A stretch of 64,000 nucleotides of DNA from ZYF759 sp046297455 (GTDB lineage Bacteria; Pseudomonadota; Alphaproteobacteria; Rhizobiales; Rhizobiaceae): positions 57,601-121,600 of the forward strand of contig JBKBIT010000012.1 in the NCBI GenBank assembly GCA_046297455.1, read 5' to 3'. A model generated the notes under the pieces. That model was not told the DNA's origin, made no database searches, and saw nothing but the letters and a program-made list of their open reading frames with translations. How positions within the stretch are numbered: the stretch's first letter is position 1; the number at the start of each line of letters is the position of its first letter. Positions 46,045 through 53,005 of this stretch are shown piece by piece. A program made the translations under genes and the position numbers.

Positions 46045-46955
46045 CAGCCTCCCGTCGCCAGCGTGCGCATGGCAAAGGCGGTCACCATCATGCCGAGGAC
46101 GAACAGCGTGGTGCCCGTCGCGTTGTACCAGGCGGCGAAGCGGCGCGGATCCTTCAGCAACCGTGCCATGCAAGCGACCTGAAGCAGCAGCAGCAGCGCG
46201 ACGATGCCTGCATGGATGGCAAACCCCCAATGGAGCAGCAGGCCGATCACCGCGACCTGCGGCAGGGCCATGACCCAGCAGGCCAGACGGGCGGCGCGCT
46301 CCGGCCCCAACAGGACCGGCAGGCTGTCGACGCCCATGCGCTTGTCGCCCTCCACCGACTTGAAGTCGTTGAGCGTCATGATGCCGTGCGCGCCGACGCT
46401 GTAGAGCAAGGCGACAACGACTGTCGGCATGCCGGGAAAGGCGCCGATCGCGGCAGCGGCGGCGGTGAACCAAGGCAGGCCTTCATAACACAAGCCGACC
46501 GCGGCATTGCCAAGCCAGCCATTGCGCTTCAGCCGCATTGGCGGCGCGCTGTAGGCCCAGGCCAGAGCCAGACCGACCACGGAAGCCGCAATGACCCACC
46601 AGCCCAGAAAGGCAGCAAAGACCAATGAGAGAAGGGTGTTGGCAATTGCCACACGAAGCCCCCAGGTACCCGGCATGCGACCCGACGGTATCACCCGGTG
46701 CGGCTCGTTGATCGCGTCCACGTGACGGTCGAACCAGTCATTCACAGCCTGGCTGGTGCCACAGATCAGTGGCCCAGCAAGCAGCATACCCGCCAGGAGA
46801 TAGGGCCAGCGGTCTTCAAGACTGGCACCGGAGGCCACCATCCCACAGGCAAAGGCCCACATCGGCGCAAACCATGTGATCGGCTTCAGGAGCTCGATGG
46901 TGGCCGAGAGCGAAGGCGTCCCGATGGTCGGGTTGGCTGCAACGGGCTGGTTCAT
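46044..46955 (-). CDS. bchG: bacteriochlorophyll synthase BchG
   Basis: The protein is 303 residues of the UbiA prenyltransferase superfamily. The two aspartate-rich motifs are NDWFDRHVDAINEP near residue 98 and DFKSVEGDKRMG near 217. It esterifies bacteriochlorophyllide with geranylgeranyl pyrophosphate. No Shine-Dalgarno sequence is seen before the ATG, and a promoter-like pair centred on the PpsR box would place the transcript start almost at the ATG, so a leaderless mRNA is possible. Confidence 0.95.
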   Translation of the reverse strand: MNQPVAANPTIGTPSLSATIELLKPITWFAPMWAFACGMVASGASLEDRWPYLLAGMLLAGPLICGTSQAVNDWFDRHVDAINEPHRVIPSGRMPGTWGLRVAIANTLLSLVFAAFLGWWVIAASVVGLALAWAYSAPPMRLKRNGWLGNAAVGLCYEGLPWFTAAAAAIGAFPGMPTVVVALLYSVGAHGIMTLNDFKSVEGDKRMGVDSLPVLLGPERAARLACWVMALPQVAVIGLLLHWGFAIHAGIVALLLLLQVACMARLLKDPRRFAAWYNATGTTLFVLGMMVTAFAMRTLATGG

Positions 46956-46983
46956 GCCGGAAGACTAGGTTGAACAAGCCGGA

Positions 46984-47003
46984 CTGTCAATAAAGATTGA
47001 CAG
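46984..47003 (-). promoter_or_regulatory. PpsR/CrtJ box: perfect 20-bp palindrome upstream of bchG
   Basis: CTGTCAAT-aaag-ATTGACAG is a perfect inverted repeat that contains TGT-N12-ACA (46985-47002), the PpsR/CrtJ recognition pattern. It lies 28 bases before the bchG ATG in the 57-bp gap after ppsR. On the minus strand it carries TTGACA (46990-46985), followed after 17 bp by TAGTCT (46967-46962), so PpsR binding would cover the -35 box. Confidence 0.88.
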
Positions 47004-47012
47004 TTGGGATCG

Positions 47013-48452
47013 TCAATCTTCCTTGTCTTCCTGGTCAGGATCAGAGATCCCGTATCGGCGCAGCTTGATGTAGAGGCTCTGGCGCGAAAGCCCCAGCATG
47101 TCGGCAGCCGAAGCACGATTATTGTCGGTGAGCTTGAGGGCCGCTTCGATGCAGAGTTTCTCGATAATGTCGGCAGTGTCGCGAACCAGATCCTTCAAGG
47201 GAACGCGCCCCACAAGGTCGGTGAACTGGGATGCCGCATCCGGAGAATTTGAGGGCAGGTTCGGCGCGAGCGCCTCATGTCTTCCGCCTTCACGAATGGA
47301 AAAACCGAATACCGAGCCGCGCTCGCCCTGAATGCGGGTTGCCGACACTTCCACGTTCTCGGTTCCGCCGAGATCGTCGCGAACGATCGAAGCGAAACGG
47401 CGGACCGTACCGTGCTCGCGCAGGTTGGCCATCAGGACCTGCAAATCGACGGCAGACCCCCCGAGCCAGTTGTCCAGCGGCTTGCCCTCGAGCCGCTCCG
47501 GCGTGACAACCCTGACCAGATCCAGGAACGCCGAATTGACATCCAGAATCCGGCCTTCGTCATCGGCCACCACCATCGCATCCGGCATGTTGCGGGCAAT
47601 CGCGAGCAGGCTGGAGACGGTGGAAAGTCCAGCCCCGGGCCGTTCCTCGGCGAGGAAACAGACCAGCAGATTGGTCTTTCCGAATTCGCGAAAAGGGGTC
47701 ACACGGACTGACATCGGCTCATCGAGCGTCACCGCCCGGATCTTGAAGGTTTCTTCCCTTCGCTTTCGCGAAATGTCGTTGAGTACCTCGAGAGCCAGCG
47801 TCTGATCCTGACGGGAAAATGCGATCGATGCCGACGCCCCGACAATCTTCTTCACGGGGCGCGAAAGGAGACGCGCCGCACCTTCGTTCGCATCGACGAT
47901 CTTCATCGTCTGCGAATCGACAACGAGAAGGGGCTCGTAGGCGAGATGAAACAGGATGCGGTAGCGCGACTCGACATCGCGGATCTTCCGATAATCCTTT
48001 TCCATCTCGATCTGTGCGCGGACGAGACGCTGCTGCATCTCGGCGAGGTTGCGCATGTCGGCGCCGAGCGCCAAACGGTTTTCCTTGCCTCGAAACGAAA
48101 CGACCCGGTACCCGACAGGCAGGTCACGGCCACCTTTGGCGCCGTGATTGAGCTGCCGCGTACGGGTCAGTGGCGAGGTCTGCGCCTCAAGAAGCAGATC
48201 CTCGATCTTCTCACGGCTTTCAACGGTGACTGTGTCCGCCCAGTCCCGACCGATCCAATGGTCGAGATCCCAGGCCTTGTAGTCCTTGTCGCGATAGGAC
48301 ACGTCCAGAATGCGTCCGGCTGGCGAAATAACCAGAGCTATGTCCGACCCGGCGGTCGCTACTGCATCAACCGCATCGCCGCCCAGTTCCGAAAAGAATT
48401 GCGAACTGTTCCGAAACGAGCGGTAAACGTCGCGCGAAACCTGCTTGTCCAT
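47013..48452 (-). CDS. ppsR: photosynthesis gene repressor PpsR/CrtJ
   Basis: The protein is 479 residues: an N-terminal PAS-like domain (~30-130), a glutamine-rich-type linker helix (LAEMQQRLVRAQIEMEKDYRKIRDVE), two more PAS domains and a C-terminal Fis-type helix-turn-helix (RASAADMLGLSRQSLYIKLRRYGI). It represses bch, crt and puc genes under oxygen by binding TGT-N12-ACA pairs. It is between its antirepressor gene aerR (upstream) and its probable target bchG (downstream), all on one strand. Confidence 0.95.
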   Translation of the reverse strand: MDKQVSRDVYRSFRNSSQFFSELGGDAVDAVATAGSDIALVISPAGRILDVSYRDKDYKAWDLDHWIGRDWADTVTVESREKIEDLLLEAQTSPLTRTRQLNHGAKGGRDLPVGYRVVSFRGKENRLALGADMRNLAEMQQRLVRAQIEMEKDYRKIRDVESRYRILFHLAYEPLLVVDSQTMKIVDANEGAARLLSRPVKKIVGASASIAFSRQDQTLALEVLNDISRKRREETFKIRAVTLDEPMSVRVTPFREFGKTNLLVCFLAEERPGAGLSTVSSLLAIARNMPDAMVVADDEGRILDVNSAFLDLVRVVTPERLEGKPLDNWLGGSAVDLQVLMANLREHGTVRRFASIVRDDLGGTENVEVSATRIQGERGSVFGFSIREGGRHEALAPNLPSNSPDAASQFTDLVGRVPLKDLVRDTADIIEKLCIEAALKLTDNNRASAADMLGLSRQSLYIKLRRYGISDPDQEDKED

Positions 48453-48507
48453 GGTGCGCTTTCATCGACTCGTTTCGTCCCGATTTTGGCGCAGTATGGC
48501 AATTGCG

Positions 48508-49380
48508 TCAGCTTGCTGCAACCGCTGCTTCGGCGAGCGCTAGCGAGTGGGCAACGTCAAGCGCCAGTAGATCGGCACCGGCCGTGCGGATGGCCGAAGG
48601 TTGATCGATGACGAGACTACCTCCCGCCATTATGGAAACGGCGGCATTCCGCGAGCGTCGCCGGATTCTGAGAATTGTCGCTGCCATGACCGGCAAAAAG
48701 GTCTCCGCACTAATCGACAGTGCAACGATCTGATACTCGTTTTCCCTGGCAAGGCGAAGCATCTGCTCCTCCTCGTCGAAGCCGCAACAATCGACCTGCC
48801 AACCGTCACGACGGAAAGCGTCCTCAACAACACTTTGGCCGAAACTGTGCTGCTCACCAGGCACGGGCGAAAAAAGGATGGCGTGCCCCACGCGGCATTC
48901 GGCCGAGGGTGGGCACTCGTCCACAAGGCGCCAGAACAGACGCTGTATACGGGACATGCAGACCGTTACCTGCATGAAGTCGCAAACATCCATGCGCCAG
49001 TAATCGCCCAGGAGCCGGGCTGCAGGACCAAGATAATCGGCTGCCATTCGCTGCGGATCCGCACCGGAGGCAGCCTCGCGAAAGGCAAAATCCTCGCAGC
49101 TGTTGTCATCTTCATCGAGCAGCAGTTGGACGAATTCCTCCACGCGGCAGGCATGGAGGGCGTCGTGGGTTCGATCGACCGGCTGGGGCTTTATAACCCT
49201 CGGGGCAATAGCTGAATTCCGGCCAACCAGCAGCGGCACCAAAGTGCCGCACAAGGCATCCACGAATTCCGTATCGTTGAGATCGATATCAATCGGCTTG
49301 CGGCGACTTTGCGGATAATCGGCACCGCCCGACATCTTCTTGCGGTTCCGTGCCTGCAGTGACGTAGAGCTGTAACCCAT
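48508..49380 (-). CDS. aerR: cobalamin-binding antirepressor AerR/PpaA
   Basis: The protein is 290 residues from the ATG at 49380. A helical domain with DYLGPAARLLGDYWRMDVCDFMQVTVCMSRIQRLF precedes a B12-binding Rossmann domain. GEQHSFGQ takes the place of the usual DxHxxG, as in light-sensing AerR proteins where this His coordinates cobalamin. Other in-frame ATGs are at 49425 and 49335, none with a strong ribosome site, so the N-terminus is open; the reading to 49536 begins at a TTG beside the PpsR box and is unlikely. It modulates PpsR in response to light through B12. Confidence 0.88.
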   Translation of the reverse strand: MGYSSTSLQARNRKKMSGGADYPQSRRKPIDIDLNDTEFVDALCGTLVPLLVGRNSAIAPRVIKPQPVDRTHDALHACRVEEFVQLLLDEDDNSCEDFAFREAASGADPQRMAADYLGPAARLLGDYWRMDVCDFMQVTVCMSRIQRLFWRLVDECPPSAECRVGHAILFSPVPGEQHSFGQSVVEDAFRRDGWQVDCCGFDEEEQMLRLARENEYQIVALSISAETFLPVMAATILRIRRRSRNAAVSIMAGGSLVIDQPSAIRTAGADLLALDVAHSLALAEAAVAAS

Positions 49381-49539
49381 CTCTGGCGGCCCCCCGTCCG
49401 CCAACGGCCTGACTGTCCGTGCCATGCCTTGTCGCAGAGCGCCCGAAGGCTCGTTCTGCGCGGCTGCTTCGCAACGTCTTCGCGCGTCTCCTCGAATGTT
49501 GGAAGCATACAGGCTCGTTGACGATTGTCGAGTCAAAAC

Positions 49540-49557
49540 TGTCTATTGGGCGTGACA
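49540..49557. promoter_or_regulatory. PpsR/CrtJ box A (aerR-bchF intergenic)
   Basis: TGTCTATTGGGCGTGACA fits TGT-N12-ACA and is a TGTC/GACA dyad. It is the distal box, 17 bp before box B, matching the paired-site arrangement known upstream of bchF. Confidence 0.88.
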
Positions 49558-49574
49558 TTGTAAACAGACTTATG

Positions 49575-49592
49575 TGTCATCTTTTGTTGACA
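49575..49592. promoter_or_regulatory. PpsR/CrtJ box B overlapping the bchF -35
   Basis: TGTCATCTTTTGTTGACA fits TGT-N12-ACA and its right half contains the TTGACA of the bchF promoter. PpsR held on boxes A and B would therefore exclude RNA polymerase. Confidence 0.9.
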
Positions 49593-49616
49593 CACCTGTC
49601 GGACCGGGATTATCCT
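49587..49616 (+). promoter_or_regulatory. bchF operon promoter (-35 TTGACA, -10 TATCCT)
   Basis: TTGACA (49587-49592), an 18-bp spacer and TATCCT (49611-49616) form a sigma-70-like promoter 55 bases before the bchF ATG. It would drive the long bchFNBHLM-lhaA-puhABC run. No other -10/-35 pair of this quality was seen in the gap. Confidence 0.65.
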
Positions 49617-49671
49617 CGCTTCAACTTCGAATGAAGATCGGAATTGGGAGAGGCGATCACGTCCGCAAGCC

Positions 49672-50169
49672 ATGAGCATTCAGGCAAACCACACGATCGC
49701 GAACAAAACGCTCTACACAGCAGAGCAGCGGCTGCGTCGCGACGCCTCCCCCTGGACCCTCGTGCAAGGCATTCTGGCGCCAGTGCAGTTCGTCATCTTC
49801 ATCGCCAGCCTCGTTCTCATCGCACGCTATCTGCTAACCGGCGAAGGCCTGGACCTGGCGCATGCCTCCATCGTGGCAAAGACGCTGGCTCTGTATGCCA
49901 TCATGATCACCGGCTCGATCTGGGAAAAGGTCGTCTTCGGCAAATATCTCTTTGCCGATGCCTTCTTCTGGGAAGACGTCTTTTCGATGCTCGTCCTCGC
50001 GCTGCACACCGCCTATCTCCTGTGTCTCTGGGGCGGCTGGCTGAGCCCGTTCGAACTGTTGGCGCTCGCGCTGGCTGCCTATGCGACCTACGTGATCAAC
50101 GCGGGCCAATTTCTCTTCAAGCTGCGCATGGCTCGTCTAGAGGCTGCCGCGCAGGAGGCCGCGTCATGA
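49672..50169 (+). CDS. bchF: 2-vinyl bacteriochlorophyllide hydratase BchF
   Basis: The protein is 165 residues with four to five hydrophobic helices. LYTAEQRLRRDASPWTLVQGILAPVQF at the start and VVFGKYLFADAFFWEDVFSM in the middle are characteristic of BchF. It hydrates the C3 vinyl group on the way to bacteriochlorophyll a. Its stop overlaps the bchN ATG (ATGA). There is no strong ribosome site directly before the ATG; a GGGAGAGG lies 18 bases away. Confidence 0.93.
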   Translation: MSIQANHTIANKTLYTAEQRLRRDASPWTLVQGILAPVQFVIFIASLVLIARYLLTGEGLDLAHASIVAKTLALYAIMITGSIWEKVVFGKYLFADAFFWEDVFSMLVLALHTAYLLCLWGGWLSPFELLALALAAYATYVINAGQFLFKLRMARLEAAAQEAAS

Positions 50170-51452
50170 CCGTCGTGACGCTCCCACCACACGCGGAATG
50201 CGGACCGGCAAACCCTCTGCGCGAGCGTGGGCAACGCGAGGTCTTCTGCGGCCTGACATCAATCATCTGGCTGCATCGCAAGATGCAGGACGCCTTCTTC
50301 CTGGTTGTCGGCTCAAGAACCTGCGCCCATCTCATGCAATCGGCGGCGGGTGTCATGATTTTTGCAGAACCGCGGTTCGCAACAGCCGTGATGGAAGAGC
50401 GCGACCTCGCCGGCATGGCCGATATGCATGAGGAGCTCGACGGCGTGGTGAAGCGCCTGCTCGACAGAAGGCCAGACATCAGGCTTCTGGTCCTGGTCGG
50501 GTCATGTCCGTCGGAAGTCATCAAGCTGGATCTGGGCCGCGCGGCCCAGCGGCTGACCGCCCGTCACGGACCTACGGTGCGCTTCCTGCATTATTCGGGC
50601 AGCGGAATCGAAACCACCTTCACCCAGGGCGAGGACAATTTCCTTGCGGCCCTGGCCCACGACCTGCCGGATGAAAAGAAAGACGCCAAACCCTCGCTCA
50701 TCGTGGCCGGTGCGTTGGCTGATGTCGTCGAAGATCAGTTCCGACGCATTCTCGAGGCGCTCGGCATTACACGGGTATCCTTCCTGCCGCCGCGCAGCGC
50801 CAACGCCCTGCCGCCAGTTGGAAAGAACACGCGGGTCATTCTTGCCCAGCCATGGCTGGGCGAAACGGTCAAGGCGCTGACGGACCGCGGCGCGCAACTC
50901 CTGACCGCCCCCTTCCCGCTGGGCGAAGAGGGAACGACGGCCTGGCTGAAAACGATCGCCGATGCCTTCGGCGTCGATGCCGGACGCTTCAATGCCATCA
51001 CCGAACCCGGTCGGCGGCGCGCCCGCAAGGCGGTGGCGGCGCGGCGCGGCGAGCTTGAAGGCCGGAGGCTGTTCTTTTTTCCCGATTCCCAGATCGAACC
51101 GGCAATCGCACGTTTCCTCTACCGCGAGGCGGGTGCCGTGCCGGTGGAAATCGGCTCACCCTATCTGCACCGCCAGCATATGGCGCCGGAGTTCGCACTG
51201 CTGCCGGACGATGTGTTCGTCTCGGAGGGCCAGGATGTCGAGCGACAGCTGGACCGCTGTCGGGCGCAGCAGCCCGATCTCGCCATCTGCGGCATGGGTC
51301 TGGCCAATCCGCTGGAGGCGGAGGGCATCGCCACCAAATGGTCGATCGAACTCGTCTTCACCCCGATCCAGGGCTACGAGCAGGCAGGCGACCTGGTCGA
51401 GCTTTTCGTGCGCCCGCTCGCGCGGCGTACCCGGCTGAAACTGGGGGCCTGA
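50166..51452 (+). CDS. bchN: dark-operative protochlorophyllide reductase subunit BchN
   Basis: The protein is 428 residues, a nitrogenase-like NifD relative. The three cysteines that hold the shared [4Fe-4S] cluster are present at C28, C53 and C114, in the same spacing as characterised BchN. It forms the catalytic NB tetramer with BchB and works in the dark but is oxygen-sensitive. It overlaps bchF and is two bases from bchB. Confidence 0.97.
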   Translation: MTVVTLPPHAECGPANPLRERGQREVFCGLTSIIWLHRKMQDAFFLVVGSRTCAHLMQSAAGVMIFAEPRFATAVMEERDLAGMADMHEELDGVVKRLLDRRPDIRLLVLVGSCPSEVIKLDLGRAAQRLTARHGPTVRFLHYSGSGIETTFTQGEDNFLAALAHDLPDEKKDAKPSLIVAGALADVVEDQFRRILEALGITRVSFLPPRSANALPPVGKNTRVILAQPWLGETVKALTDRGAQLLTAPFPLGEEGTTAWLKTIADAFGVDAGRFNAITEPGRRRARKAVAARRGELEGRRLFFFPDSQIEPAIARFLYREAGAVPVEIGSPYLHRQHMAPEFALLPDDVFVSEGQDVERQLDRCRAQQPDLAICGMGLANPLEAEGIATKWSIELVFTPIQGYEQAGDLVELFVRPLARRTRLKLGA

Positions 51453-51454
51453 CG

Positions 51455-53005
51455 ATGCAACTGACGGTGTGGACATATGAAGGCCCGCCCCATGTCGGCG
51501 CGATGCGGATCGCCGCCTCGATGGAAGGGCTGCACTACGTACTGCACGCGCCGCAGGGCGACACCTATGCCGACCTGCTGTTCACCATGATCGAGCGGCG
51601 CGACACGCGCCCACCCGTGACCTACACGACCTTCCAGGCGCGCGATCTGGGCAAGGACACGGCCGAGATCTTCAAGACCGCCTGTGCCGAGGCCGTCGAG
51701 CGCTTCCGGCCGGAGGCGATCATCGTGGGCGCCTCCTGCACGGCCGAACTGATCCAGGACGATCCCGGCGGGCTCGCCGCCACGCTCGGGCTCGACATCC
51801 CAGTCATCCCCCTTGAGCTTCCTTCCTACCAGAAGAAGGAGAACTGGGGCGCATCGGAGACCTTCTACCGGCTGGTGCGCGCCTTCGCGCCAGCGCCCGA
51901 AACGCCGCGCATACAACGCGCGCCGGGGCAGAGGACCTGCAACATACTGGGCCCGACGGCGCTCGGTTTCCGCCATCGCGACGACATTGTCGAAATTCGC
52001 CGGCTCGTCGAAGGTCTTGGGATCAGGATCAACCTGATCGCGCCGCTGGGTGCCAGGCCCTCCGACCTTCCGCGTCTGGCGGAGGCCGATTTCAACATAG
52101 TGCTTTATCCCGAGATCGCCCAGGTGGCCGCGGACTGGCTGAAGCGCGCGCACGGACAACCCTTCGTCGCCGTGCCGCCGATCGGCGTGGGCGCGACGCA
52201 GCGTTTCCTCGAGGAAGTGATTAAGCTAGCCGGTCTCGACGCGGTGGCGTCGCAATCCGGCCAGTTGCGCATGCCCTGGTACTCGCGGTCGATCGATTCA
52301 ACCTATCTGACAGGCAAGCGCGTCTTCATCTTCGGCGATGCGACCCACGCACTGGCCGCCGCGCGGATCGCACGCGACGAACTCGGTTTCGAGGTTTGCG
52401 GGCTTGGCACCTATTCGCGCGAATATGCCCGCGAAATCCGCGCCGAAGCCAATGAACACGGCATCGAGGCCCTGGTCACCGACGACCACCTGGCCGTCGA
52501 GGATGCCATCATCGCTGCTCAGCCCGAGCTGGTTCTCGGCACGCAGATGGAACGTCATGTCGCCAAGCGGCTGCGGATCCCCTGCGCGGTGATCTCGGCG
52601 CCCGTGCATGTGCAGGACTTCCCCGCACGCTACTCCCCACAGATGGGAAACGAGGGCGCCAACGTCATCTTCGACACCTGGGTGCATCCGCTGATGATGG
52701 GCCTGGAGGAGCATCTCCTGGGGATGTTCCGCGACGATTTCGAATTCAACGATGGCGAGGCGCCGTCGCACCTGGCGCGTGCCCAAGGCGCGCCCGAGCG
52801 TGCCCAGCCTGACCCCGACCACGAGCTGATCGTCTTTGCCCGCCCGCTTTCATGGGATGGAGAGGCGGAAAAGGAGCTGAAGAAGATCCCGTTCTTCGTG
52901 CGCGGCAAGGCACGGCGCAACACCGAGCGCTACGCTTCCGAGCGCGGCTTGAAGACCATAACGCTAGAGACATTGTACGATGCCAAGGCCCATTTCAGCC
53001 GCTGA
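51455..53005 (+). CDS. bchB: dark-operative protochlorophyllide reductase subunit BchB
   Basis: The protein is 516 residues. Asp36, the unusual fourth ligand of the NB cluster, is present in HAPQGDTYADLLF. The core and the C-terminal light-independent-reductase domain (WDGEAEKELKKIPFFVRGKARRNTE-like) are complete. The start is the ATG at 51455, two bases after bchN. Its last 26 bases overlap the start of bchH. Confidence 0.97.
   Translation: MQLTVWTYEGPPHVGAMRIAASMEGLHYVLHAPQGDTYADLLFTMIERRDTRPPVTYTTFQARDLGKDTAEIFKTACAEAVERFRPEAIIVGASCTAELIQDDPGGLAATLGLDIPVIPLELPSYQKKENWGASETFYRLVRAFAPAPETPRIQRAPGQRTCNILGPTALGFRHRDDIVEIRRLVEGLGIRINLIAPLGARPSDLPRLAEADFNIVLYPEIAQVAADWLKRAHGQPFVAVPPIGVGATQRFLEEVIKLAGLDAVASQSGQLRMPWYSRSIDSTYLTGKRVFIFGDATHALAAARIARDELGFEVCGLGTYSREYAREIRAEANEHGIEALVTDDHLAVEDAIIAAQPELVLGTQMERHVAKRLRIPCAVISAPVHVQDFPARYSPQMGNEGANVIFDTWVHPLMMGLEEHLLGMFRDDFEFNDGEAPSHLARAQGAPERAQPDPDHELIVFARPLSWDGEAEKELKKIPFFVRGKARRNTERYASERGLKTITLETLYDAKAHFSR

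Noticed and set aside
46045..46473. N-terminal extension of the ORF428-type transporter into bchG
   Set aside because: The extra ~143 residues are Arg/Ala-rich and out of frame with bchG; the ATGATGA at 46044 gives the proper PucC-family start.
46984..47003. Palindrome after ppsR as a transcription terminator
   Set aside because: The stem is AT-rich with no T-run and fits TGT-N12-ACA exactly; an operator is the better reading.
49381..49536. Longer AerR reading to a TTG at 49536
   Set aside because: There is no ribosome site, and the TTGACT there looks more like promoter DNA beside the PpsR box.
49559..49577. Further TGT triplets in the aerR-bchF gap as a third PpsR box
   Set aside because: None has ACA at the required 12-base spacing; only boxes A and B qualify.
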